Position numbers and translations under genes: made by a program. Below the pieces are notes generated by a model, which ran no database searches, was not told the DNA's origin, and saw only the letters and a program-made list of their open reading frames with translations. A stretch of DNA of 64,000 nucleotides from Luscinia megarhynchos (Eukaryota > Chordata > Aves > Passeriformes > Turdidae), in NCBI GenBank assembly GCA_034336665.1, contig JAPFBE010000003.1:14734360-14798359 (forward strand), in the 5' to 3' direction. Positions 35,201-45,823 of the stretch are shown here, one piece after another (the first letter of the stretch is position 1; every line of letters begins with the position of its first letter).

Positions 35201-38200
35201 TATAATCTATAGTAAAATGCAGCTATGAATTTTATAAATTGATGTCTCATGAAATCAGATGACTGCTGGAAAGAGAAAGACCTGCCTGTTCCAGCTTGAA
35301 AGTCTTCTCTTTTCTAGGTGTCGTTTTCTCTTTCATTACTTATCATTTGAAGATTATAAAATATCTTTTTGTGACCCTTCTGTAGCGTGCTCTGTTACAC
35401 TGAGTTTAAGAATTGAGATTACAAACACCAAATAAGGAGAAAGAAGACTCAATTTCAGCTCCAGTGGACAGGCTTTATTTCCTCTCCCTACTCAATGTTT
35501 TTATACACTAGCTCCAATGACAGTGGAGATTTATTTCTGCAGCCATGGCAGAAGAATTGGCCTAGGCTCTGAAGGAGATGAATACTTCAGAAGCAATGGA
35601 GAAATAGTTCAAAACCTCACTGCCATTTTTTTTCCACAGCTAATCCATAGAGAATTTGCACTCTCTTCAAGAACAAACTGCATGGAAATATACCCAATAT
35701 ATATTCAAGAAATATCAGCCAATATTTGCAACTTCTCAGAAGTTTCTGAGTAAACTGGAAAAAAAAAGCTTCATGTTCTCAGCCCTGGAAAAATATCACC
35801 ACAGCTTTAAGCACAGAATTAGGAATCACTTCCTCATGTTTTGGGCTAGAACTGATTTAATAGATTTCTATCAGTGTATGTCTCGGGGGGAAATGTCCTT
35901 TTTCCATGTCCATTGCACCCCTGGGAAGCAAACAAAGGCAGCCCCACTCTGTATCACCAAATGTCCCTTGTCACATGGGGACTTCCACCTCTAAAACATT
36001 TGAGTTTGCTGAGGTGCTTGTCCTTGCTGCACTTTTCCAATTTCTCTCTCTGTGGATGGATTTTAAACTGCAGGTATAAACAGACTTACATGACATTAAA
36101 AAAAAAGGGTGAAAAGCAGAAGGTGCCAAAGCCATCACTGTAGGACCAGAGCCTCATTAAAAAGTTCTGGCCTTTGAATCATTTTACATCTGAGGCCAAA
36201 AAATACATTTATACTGGTGCTGGAGTTTGTAAAAAAAAATTGAGATGAAGTTATACTTTCTTTTGCTATTAGTCAAATTTCCAGGACTTACAGTTACAAT
36301 CTACATAGCCTGTTTTTAGCATGACGTAAAATTCTTAAGATCATTTTTTAAAAATTATTTTTATAGGCAAGAATTTATAAAATTTTTAATGTTATTAATT
36401 TTTAAGTAAATAGGTGATTCTACATGACAAGCATTATTGGAAAAGAACATAAGTAAGATGTTAAATGCTAAGTCAACGCTGACTCTGCAAAGAAAGTTAA
36501 AATATTAAAAATAAAATTGAGAAAAAGAAAAAATCATCACTGAAAATCAGAATGCTGCTGTGAAGGATGTTGCATGTATAAAAACATAGCTGTGTGTTGT
36601 TCATGTGAAAGAGAGATGGAGCTTGCAGTGAGACATGTAGATATACCAATGGCACTTCCCAATGAACTCTTTATCGTGCTACATTGTCTAAACATCATCA
36701 AATTGCATAAACATCAACAATTCACATAAAAAGGAGATTTTGGGATCTTTCTTATTATTAGTAAAGGAGATTGCCATCATCTTTTTCATTAGATGGAGCA
36801 CAGATTTTACATGTTTATTTTTAGCACTTTTTTGTCTCTTCATAAATGCACAGTTCTTAAAACATTAAGATCCAGCCAGAATCCGTTCCTGAACCCACTA
36901 AGCAAGACAACAAGCACAGAAAGAGAAATCAGAGAACCAAGGCTGTTACCCTGGCACATTTCTAGCCTCTCCCAGCCTCCTGTTTCCATGGCTATCTGAA
37001 GCTGCAAGAGCTACTGCAGTGTGTTACATCCCCTGAGTGCCTTCAGCTATACAGAAATGAAGTAATAATCTTTTCCTATTTAAAACAGGTAAAAAATGGT
37101 TAGAACTTGAGGAGAGTGGATAACTCTATTTCATAAATATGCACTTTCCTGGCCTTGACCCCAAGAAGAGGGAAGTAAAGCACAAGGCCAGCTTTTCTGG
37201 TTCAGATCCAGGGGAAAACATGGATATAGCTTGTAGGATTCTATTCAGTGACAGATTGAATATATAAACCCTTTATTTAATATATGGACTTACTGTTACT
37301 TTTAACCAAAAATCTAGACCTGATGGATGTGCACCTAGCACATCTTCCTTCTTTCTCTGTAGGGCTATAGCTTCAAAATGTGAAAGGAGATTAATGGACA
37401 CAAAACTAAAACCCCAAAATTTCGCTCAGGAAATAGACTATCTTTAACCATTTGGTCAGAAAGGAAAACAACCTTCATTTTGATGGGGCAGCAAGGAGAG
37501 AATAGCAGATTAACTTTCCTGCTGGGAGCAACACACCTGAATTTCTGACTCCTCAGAAATTCAACCTCAAACCTCAGGGACTTGATCTCCATGCTGAAAT
37601 GTCATCCAGGGGCTGGCAGGGACTGCTGTCTGTTCCCAGCTCTGGCCCCCAGAGAGGAGGGAAGGGCCACAGCCACTCTGCTGAAGCTCTATCCTCCCCA
37701 CACCTCCCTGAGCCAGGACTCAGGGAGCACTGGTGGCAGTGCAGCAACAAAAAAAGCACCTTATGCAGCCTGGGGGAGCTGAGTTGTCTCAAACAGACCA
37801 TCATGCTTAATGTGAGCTGACCAGGGAAAGCTCTCTGTGATTTGGCCTGAGTAAATAAATGGTGAGCTCTCCAAGGTGAACAAGCAAGGAAATATAAGTG
37901 AAAAACAAAACAAGTCACCTTTTTAAGAGTATGGTTTATTTTGGGCATTCTAGAGCTTGGCACCTATTTCTTTTTCAGAATTATTTCCTTCTTGTTTGTA
38001 AACAGTCAGAAGATAATTGTCAGTTACAGAAGTATTTATTCCTCTGATAAGAAATATCTGCCCTGTGAGCATTTACCTCTGAGCTAGCTGGCTGGCTTTC
38101 TTTATGGTCTGTGGAGAGTGACAGGCATGCTGCAGGTCTCATCCCTCTTATCCAAAGGTAGGGATCTGAAATGCATGGCTGGACCCTGCAGGAGAATTGC

Positions 38201-38997
38201 CCATTTTTTTCCACTGACTCTAATGGGAGACACACACAATGAGGTCAGGTTAGTGGCCTACAATGTAGACATCTCTGTTTGTACAGATCAATCCTCCATC
38301 AAGAAAAACACTGACTTTTTCTGTTATAACAAATTTGATTCCTCTATTGCATCTCTCTCTTGACAAACAAAACACCTTGTCAAAGGAAAGGTTAAGCTAG
38401 AAGCTAAAAACACAGGTGGAAATTAATTTGACTGTAAGACAGTGGCATAAAATTACAGCCTAGAGCTAAACACAGTATTTTTCATACATTTCTGAAATAT
38501 TCTACTGATTTTGCTGATGACTCCCATAGATTTTGGCTAGCTTTTGCATTTCATAGCTGCGACTCCTTGACTTTTTTACATTCTACCATTGCTCAGATAT
38601 TAATGCAACCTTAGTGGCAAGTGTTCAGTAGCCCAGATGAGATGCCAAAGGTTAGTAATGACTTTTGAGCAAACGCTGCTGAAGTGGCAGTGTGTACTTG
38701 AAAAGGCACAATTTCTCCCAGCAGTTCAATATTGTATTTTAACTTTGTATGCAGAGAGCCTGTGGGTGTCTTTTTATTCTTCAACAGCATGCAACAGAGC
38801 AGTGCCATTTTGCACGCTCGTGGGAAAACGTTACTTCAACCTAATTGACTCTTTTTGCTGCATGGAAGTTATTTACCCAGAAATACTACAGTAGAGGGTC
38901 AAATTGCTTTCAGTAAAAGAATCCAATTACTTGAGTTCTTTTACAGGATGAAGACATTGCATTGTGGCAGTAGCTCCCCTCTGTTGTTAAGGCTAAA
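32208..38997. other. unique AT-rich sequence, no gene seen
   Basis: Nearly 7 kb without a recognised exon, RNA gene or transposon. GC-richer patches at 34260-34520 and 37590-37790 carry overlapping short frames without domains. The segment 36290-36420 is very AT-rich. Confidence 0.45.
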
Positions 38998-39219
38998 ATG
39001 AATGTACTGAATAAAATCTCCTTATCTCTTACTTTCTTTTTGGTTGTTGAGTTTGCAGGGCAAGAGAGGAAGGCAAAGTTCACCAAAGAAGTAGGAAAAG
39101 AAAAGTTATTCAAAATTGGTCTATTTAGCCGTATATGGATTATGTTCCCATCAGATGAACAGAGGAATGAAATCTACACAAGGACTGAATTTCTTTTGAA
39201 AGAATTGAGTTCATATTGA
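38998..39219 (+). other. 73-codon ATG frame or candidate terminal exon, unproven
   Basis: The frame has a true ATG at 38998 and a TGA after codon 73. The start (MNVLNKISLSLTFFLVVEFA) is hydrophobic after a short polar lead, like a signal peptide. The rest is charged and lysine-rich (KAKFTKEVGKEKLF, then a SDEQRNEIYTRTEFLLKEL helix-like end). The same DNA also holds a polypyrimidine stretch ending in GTTTGCAG at 39058, so 39059-39219 could be a spliced last exon. No polyadenylation signal lies close downstream, no family was recognised, and random frames of this size are expected in 64 kb. Confidence 0.15.
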
Positions 39220-39469
39220 GTGTTGTCTTGACATTTAAAAACTAAGCTGGAAGGTTGAGTCTGTGATACCCTTACTGTAATTCATTCTGCTTTTAGAAAT
39301 CCATAGGAGAGCAGATCAGGTATTACCTGTCCACAGAAAAGAAAAAAATAGGACTTAGTTCTAAACCAGGAGGAAAAAAAAGAAGAGTGAAAAGTTTCAC
39401 AAACAAATCAAATTAATGTCAATTCCAAATATATGGTGACACAACTCATTGATCAATTTGCTTGTAAAC

Positions 39470-39760
39470 AGGGAGGAAAAAGCAAGGAGATAAACAACAA
39501 TCAACATGGGTTTGTGAGGAGCAGATTACAAACCAGCTTCTCTGCCAGGGTAGCAGGACAGGTCTTGTGGATGGAAGAAAAACAGACAGGATTTACATTT
39601 TGATTTGCATTGCCCTTTTGACTCTATCAAATGATTCTTTTGTAACCAAGCTTGGGAAATTTCTTGACAATGGAACCACAAAAAACATCAAAACTGATTG
39701 GAAAACAATAATGTAGAGAGAGCTGCTGGCAGTCATCTCAAACCAGAGGGTGTTGAGAGA
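39470..39760 (+). mobile_element. decayed CR1 LINE reverse-transcriptase piece, plus strand
   Basis: CAACAATCAACATGGGTTTGTGAGG at about 39495-39519 matches the CR1 NQHGFVKG block. It is followed by a GTCTTGTGGATGGA block and by a segment reading close to FALPFDSI where CR1 has FSKAFDTV (about 39605-39630). Identity then falls away and the end is uncertain. Stops and indels break the frame. The much better kept CR1 end at 40.9 kb has the same orientation but lies over 1 kb downstream, and its relationship to this piece cannot be settled by eye. Confidence 0.6.
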
Positions 39761-40919
39761 GGGGCATGGTCCTGCCTGGAGTGTGCACAGAATTTGTGTG
39801 CAGGAGGAGGGACTAACACCCCCTGGTTTTCACCCTGGAGTCAGGGGGGAGCTGCGAGGGGCTGGTGAGCAGAAGCAGAGACCTGTGTGTGGGATGGTGC
39901 AGCACAGGGGCATCAGGAACAGGGCACATCAATAAACCACTTCCACCAGCCCCCCTGAGGCTTCAGCACTTCTGCTTAGCAGTGGCCACAATCTGTCTCT
40001 CTCCGAGCTGTCTTGCTCAGAAGTATGACTCACTCTGCAGGTTCATTTGTGTCTTCTGAATGGAAAACCCTGAAAACCACCAGTTTTATAGTTACAAAAG
40101 GATACCTATACCCCTTTCCTCATTTCCTGCACAAGGAAGATCGGAAGAAACTTGGGTTTTTAATTAATACCTACAATGTAGACTTAACTGTTCATACTCA
40201 TGTTGTGGATATTTTTCTCTCCCTAAACCATTTCTAAACCAATTTATTTTATACCCTAATATAACTTAGAAAGAGCTAACAACTGAAGATCAAGCACTTT
40301 CACAGTCCTAATCTGAAATTAATGAGTATTTGGAAGACATTGTAAAGTACAGTGGAAAAAGCTGTGTCCTTCCTGGAAATCATTTCTAACTGAGGCAACA
40401 GTGAAGTTCTCTTTGTTGTTATCAGCAGTTCTGCTACAAACAATCAGAACTGTTTTCAAGTTGTAAGCAGTGAACAATCACATCTTTCTTAAAATTTTCT
40501 GGTTTTTTTAATTAGGAAGAGACACACAGCTACTAAGTGCCTCTTTTTTTTTTTTTATGTTGTTCATACATCACTAGTAAGAAACTGATGTTGCTTCCAA
40601 GTATTTTAAGTTTGTGTAGAAATACAAAAATTCTGTATTTTGTGAAAATGACAAGGTATCAGAATTATTTTTCCTCATAAATATGAAAAGTAGAGTTCTC
40701 ATGAGCAGCAGTGGAAAAAGAAATGAGATTGCAGTGCAAGAGTAGAAGATTGAATGTAGGTCTCTGTTAAGCCTGCTTAAAACATCCACCGGATATTATG
40801 AGGATATCAGCTGTTTTCAGAGGAAATTCTCAAACTATAAAATTTTTTTTCATACCAGATACATATTTGTAAAGGTTTTAATTTCAACAAACCAGAACAT
40901 TTTGCATGCTTCAAAAAGT
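39761..40919. other. unique sequence, no gene seen
   Basis: A GC-richer patch at 39745-39960 contains an AATAAA word at about 39931. No gene or repeat could be assigned. T-runs lie at about 40540-40555. Confidence 0.45.
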
Positions 40920-41168
40920 AATGGTCAGAAACTAAAACACAAGAAGTTCCACATCAACATGAGGAAGAACTCTAAACTGAGGGTGGCTGAGCACTGGAAC
41001 AGTTTCCCAGGGATGTAATGGAATCTCTCTGGAGACATTCAAAGCCCACCTGGCCCACCTGTGTCACCTGCTCCAGGTGACCCTGCCTTGGCAGGGGGTT
41101 GGACTGGATGATCTCCAGAGGTCTGTTCCAGCCTTAACTATTATGTGATTCTGTGATTCTCTGATTTT
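40920..41168 (+). mobile_element. CR1 LINE 3' end, plus strand
   Basis: The copy begins in GTCAGAAACTAAAACACAAGAAG and runs through TCCACATCAACATGAGGAAGAAC, GAGCACTGGAACAG and CTGCTCCAGGTGACCCTGCC. It then reaches GGTTGGACTGGATGATCTCCAGAGG. It ends in the diagnostic CR1 octamer repeats TTATGTGATTCTGTGATTCTCTGATT. It is 5' truncated at about 250 bases and comparatively well kept, and has no coding capacity. Confidence 0.94.
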
Positions 41169-41711
41169 TAAGAAAATAAATTGAGCAGCTTTCTTAAGCC
41201 TTTCTAAGGTTGGGACACCTACACTTAACAGTTGTTAATTTATAGCACATTCTATTTTGAAAATAGTCTGCATAATGCACATTGCATATCCCTGTTTTGT
41301 GTCTTTATGCCAATTATAATTCACATTACAATAATGTAGATTACATTCTCTTTGGTCCTCAGTCACAATTTTCCTTCTTAATTATAACTTCATTATAGAT
41401 CCATATAGTGCATGTCCTTCTTTTTTTTCCCCACAAATGCCATTATTCTAAGTTCATTTTAGGACCATACTCTTTTTGATCACCATATCATAATATTCTG
41501 GACTAAACTGACTCCTGAACTAACTTCACTCCCTCTCTGTTTTTACTCAAGGAGCGTCCATGAGGCCTCTTGTTTTATCAGCTATTTGCATGATTGTAAA
41601 AATTATGAACATAAATACAATTAGATTTTTCCCTATAGTAATGCAGGCTTCTCCTTCAGCTTTCTGTTGCATGAATTCCCATGGGCTGGTCCCCTGTGTT
41701 AGCAATCCAAA
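41169..41711. other. unique AT-rich sequence, no gene seen
   Basis: Nothing was recognised between the CR1 end and the minus-strand small frame. Confidence 0.5.
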
Positions 41712-41939
41712 CTATGAGCTGGGAATCCTCCAGCTGCTCATTCCGTGAGCTGTCGACATGAGCAGATGTGTGTCTTTTTTTGGGCTCTCTGTAACCTGAT
41801 GAGTTTCCTTCCTCTCATTCCATAAGGAGCAGACAGCACATTTTAATTGCTTTATACTCCCTTCAGAATTTGTTCTCCCAGGGTGTGTGAAGGTCAGGCA
41901 GAAGACAGCCAGCACTAATACAGAGTGCAGTATCTTCAT
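41712..41939 (-). CDS. hypothetical 75-aa secreted-peptide-like frame, unproven
   Basis: On the minus strand an ATG at 41939 opens a 75-codon frame ending at 41712. The start MKILHSVLVLAVFCLTFTHPG has the shape of a signal peptide: two leading residues with a lysine, a hydrophobic core of about 14, then a turn with PG. A short polar linker and LKCAVC follow. Small secreted families such as defensins and Ly6/uPAR proteins start in this way, and LxCxxC opens a Ly6 domain, but only two cysteines follow the core. The rest matches neither fold, so no family is claimed. A possible donor CAG|GTTACA lies at about 41794-41791, so this might be a first exon. The frame is also open upstream of the ATG, and the -3 base is C, which is not ideal for initiation. 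It ends about 180 bases from a solo LTR on the other strand. A chance frame is the default explanation. Confidence 0.15.
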   Translation of the reverse strand: MKILHSVLVLAVFCLTFTHPGRTNSEGSIKQLKCAVCSLWNERKETHQVTESPKKDTHLLMSTAHGMSSWRIPSS

Positions 41940-42286
41940 GGGTGAAAATCTTCTGGGCAGAGTGCTGGTCCCTTCAGAAGGGCAGCAGGGTTTTTGTGCA
42001 TCTCCAGAGTTCACAGTGCACTGGATCCTAATGAGCAGCTCACAGCACAGTGGGTTGTGCCCTGTGTCTGCTTGGGTCAAGGACTGTTGGAGCCCTGGTC
42101 CCTGAGAATTTTAGACTTTCTGTGCTGACAGCACTGACCCCCAGGAGAACACAGCTTTTGACCTGAGGCCATGTGGAGAAGACTTCAAGAATTGAACAAT
42201 AGAACTGGGATCACGTAGTTTGAATAGAAGTGTGTAATATCACATGGTGGGAAACTTAGAATTTGAGGTTTTAGAATATAGCAATT

Positions 42287-42295
42287 TATATAAAG
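42287..42295 (+). promoter_or_regulatory. LTR TATA box
   Basis: TATATAAAG within the solo LTR, 280 bases before its AATAAA signal. This is the expected U3/R layout. Whether it is active is unknown. Confidence 0.6.
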
Positions 42296-42325
42296 CAAGA
42301 TGGAGGTTTTAGGGCATAGAGTAGT

Positions 42326-42349
42326 CCTTCTTCTTCACCTTCTTCTTCA
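42326..42349 (+). repeat. 12-bp tandem duplication CCTTCTTCTTCA x2 in the LTR
   Basis: Two exact adjacent copies lie about 35 bases downstream of the LTR TATA box. Confidence 0.9.
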
Positions 42350-42566
42350 TGGGTCTAGGTGATCTTGTGTAACTGGATAGAAACGTCAGCATTGCAGGCC
42401 AAGGGTGGTTGGTTATTGGGTTAAAAGTAATTTAGGTGTCATTTTTTAATTGGACAGTTTATCCTTAAAGGCCTTGTAGAGAGAGAGATACGGCTCCACT
42501 TTTAGTTTGTTAGCTTGAAGTGCTGTAGAACTCACAGTTTGTGGGACTGTGATATAGGTAAGAGCT

Positions 42567-42572
42567 AATAAA
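42567..42572 (+). terminator. LTR polyadenylation signal AATAAA
   Basis: AATAAA near the 3' end of the solo LTR, followed by GT-containing sequence. It could end transcripts reading through on the plus strand. Confidence 0.55.
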
Positions 42573-42645
42573 CATCTGAGTCTGAACAAGAAATACTGTC
42601 TAGGGCTTTTAATCCCAATCCTGGAAAAAAGAAGAAACTGTGACA

Positions 42646-43735
42646 AAGGACAATCCTTGATTGTCCATGGCTCTCATGGCAGGTAAGTGGGAGAGGTTTA
42701 TTTATTATCACTGCCTTGGGTGGTATTTATGGCCAGGTCTTTGCTGTTTTGTGGGCACAGTGCTGTGCCACACTCCAGATTAACTGAGTCCTTTGGTAAA
42801 ACATTCAGGAATATAAACAGAGCTGTCCAAAATGGGTTTAGTGGTTTTTGAAGAATTCTTTTTATAGTCAAAACAAGTAAAGTTCACAAAAATTAAAGTG
42901 CTTTGTAAGAGTGCTATAAATTCTAGAAAATTCCCACTGCTATTTAGGTATAAATGTAGACACGTGGTGACTATAGAAATGCTTGGAGCAAGGGAATAGC
43001 TGTTTGAGAGACACAGTAAACAAGTGGCAATTTGAAAATCTCTGCTTTATTTTAAATAAGGTCAAATTCAGTTGCAGATCTACACATCTAGGGATATACC
43101 TGTATTATCATAAAAGCGTAGGAGCGTAGAGAACATTTTGTGCATTTTCATCTGTGTCTTTTTAATTGAAAGATGGATACAAGTGAAACCAATAAAGAAT
43201 GAAAGGCATATTTCATTTCAGTTAGCCTTTGATATTGAATAAGCTAAAGTCATCACCTCTTTCAATATTAGTATGGTGTTTGAGCTCACAGTCTGTTACC
43301 AGGAGTGTGCTTGGAAGGTGTTGTAAAACAGGATGTTCTTTTTATTCTTTCTTGAGATTGTAAACACTTTTTGTAAAACAGATTAGCATTGCACAGCCTT
43401 TATTTTTGTTCACTTCTCTGCAGAGGATTTGACCCATTCCAGAAATATAAAACTAATTTGTTTTGATCAAAATATGATGGTATATTGTGTTCCTCAACAA
43501 GGAGAGGACTCCCAACCATGCCATGTGCAGGTGAAGTGAAACTTCAGCTTTACACAAACACTTTCCAAGGGGCAGGCCGGGGCTTTGCTGCTTTGAGGGC
43601 TTAGGGCATTCTCCCAGGTTGTTTGTAACACAGAAAACAGGAGCACCAGTGTCTTTTCATATTCTTTAATATAATTTTCTATACTCTTCTGTTCAGTGCT
43701 CATAAATCATCTCATTTAACCTGGACCTCCTTTTC
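42646..43735. other. unique AT-rich sequence, no gene seen
   Basis: No ERV internal sequence was recognised after the LTR, which supports its solo state. Nothing else was found. Confidence 0.5.
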
Positions 43736-44191
43736 TTGGACTTGAATCAGCATGTCAGCCTGCCTCCAAAATTTCTGAGCTTAATGGCTGTGGAACCAAC
43801 CTCTTTTTGCCACCTGTCACTCTCCTATAGACAATCTTTTCACTGTGATGACAACATCACCTCATTCCTCACTAAACACCTCTCTCATTCTGCCATAAAT
43901 CCATCCATCCATTTCCTAACCATGCTCTTTTCCTTTCCTGATGAAGTTCTGGCTGTTTTCCACCATATCAAAACAGAAATGCTCAGGGCCCTCTCAGTCA
44001 GCTCCCATTTTGATTACTGCAATTTGCCTTTCTGCAGTTCCCTAGACACTCATGTCCCCATCTCATACAGACTGCTTCCTCCAAAACCAATTTTGCTGTT
44101 TCCATCTCACACATCTCTGTCCTCAAGTTTCAAGAACATCTTCACACCAAATTTTAACTGCTTTCCATTGTGTCTACACGTCTTTGCCTAA
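43736..44191 (+). mobile_element. ancient LINE relic (L2/L3-like), C-terminal coding part
   Basis: A 151-codon plus-strand frame is open across the relic. Its centre reads VSSHFDYCNLPF, matching the VTSRLDYCNLLL motif after the reverse-transcriptase core of L2/CR1-L3 LINEs. A segment with PISYRLLPPKPILLFPSH follows, where these elements have a PISHLxPLxxIQxPAAKIIFL-like stretch. The C- and T-rich plus-strand wording, with words such as CTCATTCCTCACTAA and CCCATCTCATAC, is also typical of this group. The YCN keeps the cysteine that the 1.5 kb relic has lost. A full element is absent. That the frame is still open looks like chance or selection-free survival, not a gene. Confidence 0.5.
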
Positions 44192-45105
44192 CTATGGCTG
44201 AAGTAAGAATTTCAGCCCTCCTGCAAGTGACCATCTCTAGGTTATTGACTACAGCTAGGTTGGGATTCTGCTTAGCTTCAAAGCATAGTCATGTTACATT
44301 TATTTATAACTGTCACCCTGCTAATGCAACTTACAGAGCTCACAGGGGGTTGTGTCCAACTGCAGCTGCTCCTGTGTTCATGTAGTTTTACACTGCCTTT
44401 CTCAGTCAGGTATGTCTTGGCAGAGCCATTTATTCATATGAGTGACTCAGGCAGAAATGGGCCAAGAAAGAACTTTAAATACTTCCATTATAGTGCAGGA
44501 TGAGTAATAGAACATAGTTTATGCTTCATTTGTCAGTCACATTTCTGGAAATCCAGTCTGTTCCAGAAAGTTAGACATGAATCCAGCTGCAGCAGGTGGA
44601 GCTTCATTTACGTGCCAGCAGCCGGCGTAACAAGGAGGATTTGGGAGGTGCAAATGCCAATTATAGAGAGGTGTCACATAAGTTCTTCTGCATTGCTAAC
44701 AAATGTTCACCTTTTGCTCAAAGTGATTTCATTAAATTGCCATGAGTGAGGAACTAAAACACACTTTCCTCCAAGGAATAATGATTCAATGTGCTTCATA
44801 AAACAAAGTGTAAAGCCTGAAGTAAAAATATTAGACAATATACTCGCTTCCTGTGAAATACATAAAATACTCCTCAAAGGAACACTATCTCATCTACACA
44901 TATATCTATTTCCTCTGGAGAAGGTGTTTCCCTCTTTTAGGCTCTGTTTTGTAGATTTGCTGTATAATCAAGCCAGCTTTTTGCCAAGTTCTTTTATAAA
45001 TGAAGCATTTTCTGTGGTATTTTTTGGCCAGCCATGCACTCTTGGGGTTGTAAGATATCTTCTGCATTTTGTTAAGGAAATTAGAATTATATTACATTTA
45101 TGATT
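44192..45105. other. unique sequence, no gene seen
   Basis: No exon or repeat was recognised. A 104-codon frame at 44789-45103 has no domain. Confidence 0.5.

Positions 45106-45823
<718 letters not shown>

Larger units (their letters stand above)
42121..42645 (+). mobile_element. solo LTR of an avian endogenous retrovirus (ERVL/ERV type), plus strand
   Basis: The segment starts TGTGCTGACAGCACTGACCC and ends GAAGAAACTGTGACA, the TG...CA ends of a retroviral LTR, with a length of 525 bases. It contains a TATA box TATATAAAG at 42287-42295 and an AATAAA polyA signal at 42567-42572. After the TATA box follows a CCTTCTTCTTCA direct repeat, and a run with GGTTGGTTATTGGGTTA lies between. The overall wording (GCAAGATGGAGGTTTTAGGGC, CTAATAAACATCTGAGTCTG) resembles a common songbird LTR family that I remember but cannot name with certainty. 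No internal gag, pol or env sequence and no second LTR occur in the window, so this is a solo LTR left by recombination. The 5-bp flanks (CTTTC and AAGGA) do not match, so the ends may be slightly off or the duplication decayed. Confidence 0.72.

Noticed and set aside
39925..39940. AATAAA as the polyA signal of the 39.0-39.2 kb frame
   Set aside because: It lies over 700 bases downstream, beyond a CR1 relic; AATAAA is frequent in AT-rich DNA.
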